From: Streptomyces sp. DSM 15324
GTDB lineage: Bacteria; Actinomycetota; Actinomycetes; Streptomycetales; Streptomycetaceae
Direction: 5' to 3'
NCBI RefSeq assembly: GCF_001514285.1
Contig: NZ_KQ949023.1
Span: forward strand, 1,317,139 to 1,381,138
DNA length: 64,000 nucleotides
Position 1 is the stretch's first letter. The number at the start of each line of letters is the position of its first letter. Shown here one piece after another: positions 44,158-51,977 of the stretch. A program made the translations under genes and the position numbers. The notes below the pieces were generated by a model. The model searched no databases, was not told where the DNA came from, and saw only the letters and a program-made list of their open reading frames with translations.

Positions 44158-44853
44158 ATGCGACTTGAGATGCGACACGGATACGCGGGCACGGGCCCAG
44201 GAGCGATCACCCCGGACGGCTGCGCGGTCGAGTTCTACTCACGGCTGCCGGTGCGGGACGAGCCGGACGTCATCGCCGCGGCGGTCCCCGCCGGCGCGCA
44301 CATCCTCGAACTCGGCAGCGGGGTCGGCCGCGTCACCCACGCCCTCGTGGACCGCGGGTTCACCGTCACCGCGGTGGACGAGTCCCCCGAGATGCTGGAG
44401 CGGGTCCGGGGCGCACGCACCTTATGCGCCTCCATCGAAGACCTCGACCTCGACGAGACCTTCGACGTGGTGCTGCTCGCCTCCTTCCTCGTCCACAGCG
44501 GCGACCTGGAGGTCCGCCGGAGCATGCTCCGCGTCTGCGCACAGCATCTGGCCGCCGGAGGGTGCGTCCTGATCCAGCGCGAGGGCGCCGACTACCACAC
44601 CGACGTGCCCCGCCAGCGCGTCGACCCGGCCGGCTTCACCGTGCGCGTGCTCTCCTCGGAGCCGATCGGCGACGGCGTCCGCTCCGTCCACGCGGAGTTC
44701 GAGTTCCCGGACGCGACCTGGACCCAGACCTTCCTCTCCCGACCCCTCACCGAGAAACAGTTCGAGGAGGCGCTGGCGGAGGCGGGCCTGACGGTCGACC
44801 GGTATCTGACGGAGGACGGGATCTGGGCGAGAGCGGTGCCCTCGCACCGATGA
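44158..44853 (+). CDS. SAM-dependent methyltransferase containing a TTA codon
   Basis: A 231-residue class I methyltransferase. Motif I is [28 protein letters not shown] (~49-76), followed by [19 protein letters not shown] and [13 protein letters not shown]. Codon 89 (44422-44424, Leu in ARTLCAS) is TTA, one of only two in-frame TTA codons found in the window, so translation may need the bldA tRNA and be limited to late growth. ATG 44158 is used; an in-frame ATG at 44170 is an alternative. Substrate unknown. The uracil glycosylase gene follows 50 bases later. Confidence 0.85.
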   Translation: MRLEMRHGYAGTGPGAITPDGCAVEFYSRLPVRDEPDVIAAAVPAGAHILELGSGVGRVTHALVDRGFTVTAVDESPEMLERVRGARTLCASIEDLDLDETFDVVLLASFLVHSGDLEVRRSMLRVCAQHLAAGGCVLIQREGADYHTDVPRQRVDPAGFTVRVLSSEPIGDGVRSVHAEFEFPDATWTQTFLSRPLTEKQFEEALAEAGLTVDRYLTEDGIWARAVPSHR

Positions 44854-44903
44854 CGTCCGGGGCCTCGCCCTCCCGGCCCGGCGGCGGCGCGTACGGTGGA
44901 GCC

Positions 44904-45638
44904 ATGGGTGCGGCACACCGCTCCGGTCCCACCGGTCCCACCAGTCTCGCCGATCTCGACCGGCGGCTCGTGGCATGCCGGGCGTGCCCTCGGCTGGTGG
45001 AGTGGCGGGAGGAGGTGGCCGCCGTCAAGCGGGCGGCGTTCGCCGACTGGACGTACTGGGGCCGCCCGGTGCCCGGCTTCGGTCCGCCGGACGCCCGCCT
45101 GCTGATCGTGGGGCTCGCCCCGGCGGCGCACGGCGGCAACCGCACGGGCCGTATGTTCACCGGCGACCGCTCCGGAGACGTCCTGTACCGGGCGCTGTAC
45201 GAGCTGGGGCTCGCCTCGCAGCCCACCTCCGTCGCCGCGGACGACGGGCTGCGGGTGTACGGGGTGCGGGTGACCGCGCCGGTGCACTGTGCGCCGCCCG
45301 CGAACAGGCCCACGCCCGAGGAGCGGGACACCTGTCGGTCCTGGCTCGTCCGGGAACTGCGGCTGCTGCGGCCGACGCTGCGCGCGGTCGTCGTCCTCGG
45401 TGCGTACGGCTGGCAGGCCGCACTGCCCGCGTTCGCCGAGGCGGGCTGGGCGGTACCCCGTCCCCGGCCGGTGTTCGGGCACGGGGCACGGGTGACGCTG
45501 GCGGGGACGGAGGGACCACTGGAGCTGTTCGGCTGCTTCCACGTCAGCCAGCGCAACACCTTCACCGGCCGGCTCACCCCCGAGATGCTCAGGGACGTCC
45601 TGCGCACGGCGGCGGAGGCGGCGGGACTGCCCGGGTAG
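44904..45638 (+). CDS. Uracil-DNA glycosylase, family 5 (UdgB-like)
   Basis: A 244-residue DNA-repair enzyme from ATG 44904. The iron-sulfur ligands begin [13 protein letters not shown], the UdgB-type motif 1 is [22 protein letters not shown] (Ala rather than Asp/Asn at the catalytic position, as in family 5), and the C-terminal motif is [19 protein letters not shown] with the active-site histidine. Two more cysteines ([18 protein letters not shown]) complete the four-cysteine set. It excises uracil and deaminated purines from DNA. Confidence 0.93.
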   Translation: MGAAHRSGPTGPTSLADLDRRLVACRACPRLVEWREEVAAVKRAAFADWTYWGRPVPGFGPPDARLLIVGLAPAAHGGNRTGRMFTGDRSGDVLYRALYELGLASQPTSVAADDGLRVYGVRVTAPVHCAPPANRPTPEERDTCRSWLVRELRLLRPTLRAVVVLGAYGWQAALPAFAEAGWAVPRPRPVFGHGARVTLAGTEGPLELFGCFHVSQRNTFTGRLTPEMLRDVLRTAAEAAGLPG

Positions 45639-45725
45639 CGGCCCCGGTGGGGTGGCGGACGGCGGCGCGGGTGTCGAGCGGGGCGCCGGCGGCGGCGTTC
45701 CGGGCGCCGCCGGCCGCGCCGGTCA

Positions 45726-46427
45726 TCACGCCCGTCCCTCCCGCCGGGTGTCCGACCCCGGGAGCCCGGGGGAGAGGTCCCCGAAGAGGTGCCGCACGCT
45801 GGAGCGGTGGTTGGCCTGGACGTGTCGCAGGGCGTGGGCGCGGGCCCGGTCGGGGTCGCCGGAGGCGATGGCGTCGTACAACTCGCGGTGTTCGGCGAGG
45901 AGCTGGGGCCACTCCTCGTTCTGCCGGGTGAGCCAGCGCATCCGGCCGTCGACGGGTTCCATGACCGAGATCAGCAGGCTGTTCCCGGCCATCGCGAGGA
46001 TGCCGTCGTGGAAGCGGGTGTTGACGTCCGTGATCGTCTCGGCGTCCCCGGCGGCGGTGGCGGCGGCCGCCTGGTCGAGGAGAGCGCGCAGCTCGGCCAG
46101 GGCGTCCGGGGTGGCGCGGGCGGCGGCCAGTCCGGCCGCGTACACCTCCAGCGCCTCGCGCAGTTCGAAGAGTTCCTCGACGTCCTCGGGGGTGAGACGG
46201 CGGACGACGGTGCGGCGCGCCGACTCGAAGAGGACGAAGCCCTCGGCGACCAGGGACCGGATGGCCTCCCGGACCGGCACCCGTGAGACGCCGAACCGTT
46301 CGGCCAGTTCGCGCTCGACGAGCCGGTCGCCGGGACGCAGGCGGCCCGCGATGATGTCCTGCCGCAGGGTGGCCAGGACGCGTTCGCGCACCGCTCCGAG
46401 GGGTTCGATCTTCGCCGAGGGGCTCAT
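45726..46427 (-). CDS. GntR family regulator, FadR/FCD subgroup
   Basis: A 233-residue regulator. The N-terminal winged helix contains RLRPGDRLVERELAERFGVSRVPVREAIRSLVAEGFV, and the all-helical FCD domain (about 90-225) has the metal/ligand residues in VNTRFHDGILAMAGN and HRELYDAIASGDPDRARAHALRHV. It diverges from the permease/racemase operon, and a perfect TTTGGTATACCAAA palindrome just before the permease start is a probable binding site. The inducer is likely the permease's substrate or a breakdown product. Confidence 0.92.
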   Translation of the reverse strand: MSPSAKIEPLGAVRERVLATLRQDIIAGRLRPGDRLVERELAERFGVSRVPVREAIRSLVAEGFVLFESARRTVVRRLTPEDVEELFELREALEVYAAGLAAARATPDALAELRALLDQAAAATAAGDAETITDVNTRFHDGILAMAGNSLLISVMEPVDGRMRWLTRQNEEWPQLLAEHRELYDAIASGDPDRARAHALRHVQANHRSSVRHLFGDLSPGLPGSDTRREGRA

Positions 46428-46518
46428 GAGGCCATCTTCGCCGACCCCGGGGTGCTTTTACGGAGCCGTAACGGGACGGACATCGGTCGCAACGCTTGAC
46501 GGGAGCACCATGGCCGCA

Positions 46519-46534
46519 GTTTGGTATACCAAAC
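46519..46534. promoter_or_regulatory. 16-bp perfect palindrome, GntR operator
   Basis: GTTTGGTATACCAAAC reads identically on both strands and contains TGGTATACCA, the typical core of FadR/FCD-type GntR sites. It lies 41 bases before the permease GTG and 92 bases from the GntR ATG, so binding could block both promoters. Confidence 0.8.
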
Positions 46535-46574
46535 GAGGATTCCGCATCCGGCGATCCACCTCCTGGAGGCCCCC

Positions 46575-48041
46575 GTGTCCCTCGCCGACAGCGCCGAAGC
46601 CACCGGCGCACCCGCGTTCGTCCCCGACCCCCGGCTCACCAACGAAGACCTCGCCCCCGCCGAGAAGCGGAACTGGAAGGTCTTCGACCTCTTCGCCATG
46701 TGGATGTCCGACGTCCACAATCTCGGCAACTACACCTTCGCCGCCGGTCTGCTGGTCCTCGGCATGAACGTCTGGCAGGTCTTCACCTCCCTCCTCGTCG
46801 GCTTCGTGCTCATCTACATCGGCATGAACTGGATGGGCAGGATCGGCCAGCGCCACGGCGTGCCCTTCCCCGTCGTCAGCCGGATCAGCTTCGGCGTCTG
46901 GGGCGCCAACATCCCCGCCCTCATCCGGGCCGTGATCGCCATCATGTGGTACGGCATCCAGACCTATCTGGCGTCCGTCGCGGTCAACGTGATGCTGCTG
47001 GCGGCCTGGCCGGGCCTGGAGTCCTGGACCCACCACTCCTTCCTCGGCCTCGACGCCCTCGGCTGGGTCTCCTTCGTCTCCCTCTGGCTGATCCAGGCCC
47101 TGATCATCAGTCAGGGCATGGAGTCCGTCCGCAAGTTCCAGGACTTCTGCGGCCCCGCCATCTGGCTCGTCATGATCGCGCTGGCGGTCTGGGTGCTGGC
47201 CAAGGCCGGCTGGACCATCTCGCTCACCACCACCCCGCACCCCGTCTCCGTGGGCGAGCAGTGGCGGCAGTGGTTCGGCGCGATCGGCCTGATCCTCGCC
47301 ACCTACGGCACGCTGATGCTCAACTTCTGCGACTTCTCGCGCTTCGCCCCCGACTACCGCACGGTCCGGCGCGGCAACTTCTGGGGTCTGCCCGTCAACT
47401 CGACGGCGTTCGTGGTGGTGTCGGTCATCGTCACGGCCGGCTCGCTGGAGGTGTTCGGCGAAGCCATCACCGACCCGGCCGAACTGGTCGCCAAGGTCGG
47501 CAACACCTGGGTGCTCGTCCTGGCCGCGCTGACCTTCGCCGTCGCCACCATGGGCGTCAACATCGTCGCCAACTTCGTCTCCCCGGCGTACGACCTCGCC
47601 AACGTCTGGCCCCAGAAGATCAGCTTCAAGGTCGGCGGCATGATCAGCACGGTCGCCGCGCTCGTCGTCACCCCCTGGAACCTCTTCTCCAACCCGACCG
47701 TCGTCAACTACTTCCTCGGCGGCCTCGGCGCCTTCCTCGGCCCGCTGTTCGGCGTGATCATGGTCGACTACCACCTGGTCAAGCGCGGCCGCGTCGACGT
47801 GAACGAACTGTTCGACGCCACCCCCGGCTCCCGCTACTACTACCGCAAGGGCGTCAACCCCAAGGCGCTGTGGGCGTTCCTGCCCTCCGCCGCGGTCGCC
47901 GCGGTCCTCGCCCTGGTGAAGACCTTCAGCGACGTCGCCCCCTACTCCTGGTTCATCGGCACGGCCCTCGCGGCCGGCCTCTACGTCCTGCTGACCCGCA
48001 CCGAGCGGGCGGCCGCCCCCGAACAGCCCACGGAGGTCTGA
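46575..48041 (+). CDS. NCS1 family allantoin/hydantoin/nucleobase permease
   Basis: A 488-residue membrane protein from GTG 46575 with CTGGAGG upstream. It begins with the NCS1 feature LTNEDLAPAEKRNWKVFDLFAMWMSDVHNLGNYTFAAGLL, and GAIGLILATYGTLMLNFCDFSRFAPDYRTVRRGNFWGLPVNSTAF is the family core. Twelve membrane segments are expected. Such carriers import hydantoins, allantoin, purines or pyrimidines with Na+ or H+. The racemase-like gene begins six bases after its stop. Confidence 0.9.
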   Translation: MSLADSAEATGAPAFVPDPRLTNEDLAPAEKRNWKVFDLFAMWMSDVHNLGNYTFAAGLLVLGMNVWQVFTSLLVGFVLIYIGMNWMGRIGQRHGVPFPVVSRISFGVWGANIPALIRAVIAIMWYGIQTYLASVAVNVMLLAAWPGLESWTHHSFLGLDALGWVSFVSLWLIQALIISQGMESVRKFQDFCGPAIWLVMIALAVWVLAKAGWTISLTTTPHPVSVGEQWRQWFGAIGLILATYGTLMLNFCDFSRFAPDYRTVRRGNFWGLPVNSTAFVVVSVIVTAGSLEVFGEAITDPAELVAKVGNTWVLVLAALTFAVATMGVNIVANFVSPAYDLANVWPQKISFKVGGMISTVAALVVTPWNLFSNPTVVNYFLGGLGAFLGPLFGVIMVDYHLVKRGRVDVNELFDATPGSRYYYRKGVNPKALWAFLPSAAVAAVLALVKTFSDVAPYSWFIGTALAAGLYVLLTRTERAAAPEQPTEV

Positions 48042-48046
48042 GAAGC

Positions 48047-48769
48047 GTGCGCACCGTACGGATCGTCGTCACCAACTGCAACACCACGCAGGAGATGACC
48101 GAGGAGATCGTGCGAGGTGCCCGGGCCGCGGCAGGCCCGGGCACCGCCGTGCTCGGCCTCACTCCCGCATGGGGACCGGAGTCGGCGGAGGGCTGGCTGG
48201 ACAGCTACCTCTCGGCGGCCGCCGTCATCGACCGCCTGCGCACCTACCACGGCCCGCCGTACGACGCCGTCGTCATGGCCGGCTTCGGCGAACACGGCCG
48301 CGAAGGCGTCAGGGAGCTGGTCGACGTCCCCGTCGTCGACATCACCGAGGCCGCCGCCCACCTGGCCTGCCTCCTGGGCCGCCGCTACGGCGTCGTCACC
48401 ACCCTGGAACGCTCCTGCGGCCAGATCGAGGACAGCCTGGAACTCGCCGGCGTCGGCCGCAACTGCGCCGCCGTCGTCGGCACCGGCCTCGGCGTCCTCG
48501 ACCTCGGCGACCGGGAACGCACCGAGGCGGCGTTCCTCACGGCGGCCGAACAGGCCCGCGACGCGGGCGCGGAGGTCCTGGTCCTGGGCTGCGCCGGCAT
48601 GACGGGCCTCCAGACGACGGTGGCCGAGAAACTGGGCGTGCCCGTCGTGGACGGCGTGGGAGCCGCGGTGAAGCTGGCGGAGTCCCTGGTGCACCTGGGC
48701 CTGACGACGAGCCGGGCGGGGAGCTTCGCACGACCGGTGCCGAAGAGACGGGTGTGGGGGAAGCCCTGA
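48047..48769 (+). CDS. Asp/Glu/hydantoin racemase family protein lacking one catalytic Cys
   Basis: A 240-residue protein from GTG 48047. It begins RTVRIVVTNCNTTQEMTEEIV and has the C-terminal catalytic region VLVLGCAGMTGLQTTVAEKLGVPVVDGVGAAV with Cys182. The first catalytic cysteine, which lies in ACFGDPG-like motifs of hydantoin and allantoin racemases, is replaced: the motif reads MAGFGEHGREG with Gly79. A one-base or changed chemistry is therefore likely. Co-transcribed with the NCS1 permease. Hydantoin or allantoin metabolism is inferred from the permease and family. Confidence 0.85.
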   Translation: MRTVRIVVTNCNTTQEMTEEIVRGARAAAGPGTAVLGLTPAWGPESAEGWLDSYLSAAAVIDRLRTYHGPPYDAVVMAGFGEHGREGVRELVDVPVVDITEAAAHLACLLGRRYGVVTTLERSCGQIEDSLELAGVGRNCAAVVGTGLGVLDLGDRERTEAAFLTAAEQARDAGAEVLVLGCAGMTGLQTTVAEKLGVPVVDGVGAAVKLAESLVHLGLTTSRAGSFARPVPKRRVWGKP

Positions 48770-49001
48770 GCCCGCGCCCGCGGCCCCGCTCCCGCATTCC
48801 CGCCCCTTCCCCACGAGAAGTGCCCTTCCGGGCGTTGCGTTCATAAAGAAGGCGGGATCGGGCCCAGCCGTCACCTTGCCGCAACGCAACCGCCCCCCGA
48901 TCCCCCGAACCACCCCCTACCGTGGACACCACAGCCCACCGCTGACCGCCCCGGCCGTCGTCGCCCGAAGGCACACCCGCCCTCGATACGACAGGAGCCC
49001 C

Positions 49002-50876
49002 GTGTCCCCGCGTTCCGCCGTTGCCGTTCGCACAGTCCTGCCGCCCTGGCTCGCCCACGCCCTGCGCACCCAGCGCGGACCCGTCCCCTGGAGCGCGGTC
49101 ACCCGCGGCGCGCTCGCCGCCGGGCCGCTGCTGCTGACCGCCGTCCTCACCGACCGCGTGTCCCTCGGCGTCGTCGCCGCCATCGCCGCGATGCTCGCCG
49201 GGATCAACGACCGGCCCGGCAGCAGGCGCGCCGCCGTCAAGCGGCTCGGCGCGCCCGCCCTCGCGGGAGCAGCCGGCATGCTCGTCGGGACCTACGTCGG
49301 CGACCAGGTCGGCGCCGTCGCGCTGACGGCCGGACTGACCGGCCTCGGCCTGCTCGCCGGAGGGATGAGCGCCATCGGACCCGTCGCCTCCGGCGCCGGG
49401 ACACAGCTGCTGGTGGCGGCGGCCATCGGCGCCGGGATGCCGGTGCCGGAAGCGGGCTGGGCGCGCGCCCTCGCCTTCCTCGCCGGCGCCGGCTGGCTGC
49501 TCGCCCTACGGCTCGCGCTGCCCACCCCCGGCGCCCTGACCGGCGACTTCCGCTTCGACGGGGAGCGCGCCGCCGTCTCCGAGGTGTACGACGCCGTCGC
49601 CGACCTCCTCGACGCCGCCGGCACCCCCCACGCCACCGGCCGCCGTGCCGCCCTCACCGCCGCCCTCGACCACGCCCAGGACGCCCTCACCGGCCCCCGC
49701 CTGCGCCGCTTCGCCAGCTCCGCCGCCGAACGCCGACTGCACGCCCAGTACGCCGCCGCACTGCCCCTCGCCGAGGCCGCGACCGCCCTCGCCTGGGCCG
49801 GGGAACCCGTCTCCGCCCGGGCCGCCGAAGGCCTCCGGCGGCTCGCCGCCGCCGTACGCGACACCACCCCCACCGGGCCGCTGCCCGCCCCCTCCCGGTC
49901 CGCGCCCGCGCTGCGCGCCCTCGACGACGCACTGCTGCACGCCGCCGAGGCCTTCGACCAGGGCGGCGGAGGCGACCTGCACACCCGCCGGCGCAGCCCC
50001 CGCGCCCTGCTGCGCACCGCGTTCGGGGCGGGCGGGCGCGAGTACGGCCTGCGGGTCGCCCTCTGCTTCGGCGCCAGCGCGGCCATCGCCCAGGCCCTGC
50101 ACCACTCCCACTGGTACGGGCAGCACACCCACTGGTACTGGCTGCCCGCCACCGCCGTCTTCCTCGTCAAGCCCGACCTCGGACCGCTGGTGTCCCGGGT
50201 GCTGTGCCGGGCCGCCGGGACCGTGCTCGGCGCCCTGCTGTTCGCCGCCTTCGCCGCCGTGCTGCCACGGCCGGAGGGACTCGTCGCGCTGGTCGCCGTC
50301 TGCGGGGCGCTGATCCCCGTCTCCACCCGGCACTTCGCCGCGCAGACCGCCGTCGTCACCGTGCTCGTGCTGTCCCTGGTGATGGTCGGCGGCGAGCCGC
50401 AGGCCTCCGTCAGCCGCATCGCCGAGACCCTGCTGGCCTGCGCGATCGTCATCGTCGTCGGACACGTCCCGATGCCGGGGGAGCGCGGCGGTCGGGTACG
50501 CGCCCGGCTCACCGCGGCCACCGGCGCCGCGCACGCCTACCTCAGCCACGTCCTCGACGGCCCCGACGACCGCGCCGTCCGCTGGACCCTGCGCCGCGAG
50601 GCCTACCGCACCCTCGCCGAGGCCCGCACCGCCATCGCCCACGCCGCCCACGAACTGCCCGCCCTCGCCCGGCACACCGAGGGCACCGACGAGGTCGCCG
50701 CCCTCCTCGAACGGCTCGTCGACACCACCACCGCCTGCGCCGTCCACCTCGACGACACCGGCCGGCTCGGCCCCGGGCACCGGGCCCTGCTCGCCGAACT
50801 CCTCGGCGAACTCGCCGCACGCCGCGACCGCCTGGGCCTGACGAGCCCGGCACCCGAAGTGCCGCTCGCGGTCTGA
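49002..50876 (+). CDS. FUSC family membrane protein
   Basis: A 624-residue protein from GTG 49002 (ACAGGAG upstream). Two hydrophobic blocks, residues about 30-165 and 355-490, each with five or six membrane segments, flank a helical cytoplasmic domain (ALDHAQDALTGPRLRRFASSAAERRLHAQYAAALPLAEAA). The second block contains WYGQHTHWYWLPATAVFLVKPDLGPLVSRVLCRAAGTVLGALL, typical of fusaric-acid-resistance/aromatic-acid exporters. Length fits. Substrate unknown; no adaptor protein is linked. Confidence 0.88.
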   Translation: MSPRSAVAVRTVLPPWLAHALRTQRGPVPWSAVTRGALAAGPLLLTAVLTDRVSLGVVAAIAAMLAGINDRPGSRRAAVKRLGAPALAGAAGMLVGTYVGDQVGAVALTAGLTGLGLLAGGMSAIGPVASGAGTQLLVAAAIGAGMPVPEAGWARALAFLAGAGWLLALRLALPTPGALTGDFRFDGERAAVSEVYDAVADLLDAAGTPHATGRRAALTAALDHAQDALTGPRLRRFASSAAERRLHAQYAAALPLAEAATALAWAGEPVSARAAEGLRRLAAAVRDTTPTGPLPAPSRSAPALRALDDALLHAAEAFDQGGGGDLHTRRRSPRALLRTAFGAGGREYGLRVALCFGASAAIAQALHHSHWYGQHTHWYWLPATAVFLVKPDLGPLVSRVLCRAAGTVLGALLFAAFAAVLPRPEGLVALVAVCGALIPVSTRHFAAQTAVVTVLVLSLVMVGGEPQASVSRIAETLLACAIVIVVGHVPMPGERGGRVRARLTAATGAAHAYLSHVLDGPDDRAVRWTLRREAYRTLAEARTAIAHAAHELPALARHTEGTDEVAALLERLVDTTTACAVHLDDTGRLGPGHRALLAELLGELAARRDRLGLTSPAPEVPLAV

Positions 50877-51109
50877 CGGCTTCGCTCCGCGCGCCACGGC
50901 CCCGCAACCACCGGCGGGCACCCCTGTCCGCCCTCACGGCGGGTACGACTTCTGATACACACCGTGCCGGAGATGTCCGGAACGTGACCGGATCCTCACG
51001 GTCCGCGCCGAACCCGTGTCAACTACGTCTCAGTAACGCAACCGAGCGAGCTTCCCGGCCTCCGGAGGGCGTTAACTCCTACGAGTACAACGCTTTCTGG
51101 AGGTGCGAG

Positions 51110-51286
51110 ATGGTGAACGGGCGAACCGTGCTCGAGCGCTTTCCCGCAGGCGGGCCGCGCGGATCGTGGCCCGCGGAGGAGTTCGCGCACGCCCGCCGCA
51201 TGGAGGGACTGGCCGCCGAGGTCGTCATGGACCTCGCGACCGACACCTTCCTGGTGATCGTCCGGGGCGGCGACGCCACGGACTGA
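51110..51286 (+). CDS. Small conserved hypothetical protein
   Basis: A 58-residue protein beginning MVNGRTVLERFPAGGPRGSWPAEEFAHARRMEGLAAEVVMDLATDTFLVIVRG. CTGGAGG lies seven bases before ATG 51110, which strongly supports translation. No membrane segment or known domain is recognised. The upstream 230 bases are noncoding and AT-richer, so it probably has its own promoter. Confidence 0.75.
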   Translation: MVNGRTVLERFPAGGPRGSWPAEEFAHARRMEGLAAEVVMDLATDTFLVIVRGGDATD

Positions 51287-51344
51287 CCTGGTGGGGTCGT
51301 GCTGCCGCTCGGTGCGGCTCGGTGCCGCTCGGCCCGGCACCGGC

Positions 51345-51475
51345 CACGACATCCGGGAACCGACCAGCCCCGACGACATCCTCTACCTCGCGGGTCCCGC
51401 GGCGGCCAGTGTCACCGGCACCGCCCTCGCGGTGGACGGCGGTACGCAGGGACTGCGGCTGCGCCCGATGCGAGG
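51345..51475 (+). pseudogene. Relic of an SDR dehydrogenase C-terminus
   Basis: In one frame the sequence encodes EPTSPDDILYLAGPAAASVT followed by GTALAVDGGTQGLRLRP, which matches the C-terminal end of SDR oxidoreductases, but with a few residues lost between DDI and LYLAG and no cofactor motif, active site or start anywhere upstream. It is a degraded fragment lying between the 58-residue gene and a short tandem repeat. Confidence 0.65.
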
Positions 51476-51510
51476 TGCCGTATCCGAGGTGCCGTATCCG
51501 AGGTGCCGTA
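51471..51510. repeat. 14-bp tandem repeat, 2.9 copies
   Basis: CGAGGTGCCGTATC repeats at 51471, 51485 and 51499 (last copy truncated). It lies at the downstream end of the SDR relic and may mark the site of its rearrangement. Confidence 0.9.
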
Positions 51511-51536
51511 GGGGAGGACCCGTGCACCGACAGGGC

Positions 51537-51977
51537 TCAGGCGCTGATCGGGCGGGACCAGGTGGGTGTCGTGCCCGTGAGGCGGCACAGGGCCAGGTAG
51601 AGCGGGATCGGCGGAGTGTACGGAAGGGTGCCGTCCGGTCGGTGGATGAGGTCCGGGGCGGGCAGTGACTCCGGGACGATCGCACCGGGTGTGTACCGCG
51701 CCGGGGCGGGCCACTCCAGGGCGTAGTCGGAGTCCGACGGGACGAGCCACCACCAGTGCGCCTCGTCGGCGTAGACACAGCCCACGCGGGGCAGCCGGGG
51801 CATGAGCAGCGGGCCGATACCGACCGGTACGACCACGGCGTCACACCCCAGCGGGGAGATCATGCCGTCCGGCATGGCCAGCCGCCGGGGCGGCTCCGGG
51901 ACGGGGCCCAGATCGCGCCGCAGCCGGACGAGGGTGTCGAGGGAGCGCACCGACCTGCGGCCGGGCGCGCCGCTCAT
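51537..51977 (-). CDS. Hypothetical protein of the ATPase/XRE cassette
   Basis: A 146-residue protein of unknown function. The centre is distinctive: CDAVVVPVGIGPLLMPRLPRVGCVYADEAHWWWLVPSDSDYALEWPAPARYTPGAIVPESLPAPDLIHRPDGTLPYTPPIPLYLALCRLTG. No signal peptide or metal motif. Its ATG (51977) overlaps the stop of the upstream ATPase gene (ATGA), so the two are coupled. Homologues of this kind are often next to Streptomyces anti-sigma-like ATPases, from memory. Confidence 0.75.
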   Translation of the reverse strand: MSGAPGRRSVRSLDTLVRLRRDLGPVPEPPRRLAMPDGMISPLGCDAVVVPVGIGPLLMPRLPRVGCVYADEAHWWWLVPSDSDYALEWPAPARYTPGAIVPESLPAPDLIHRPDGTLPYTPPIPLYLALCRLTGTTPTWSRPISA

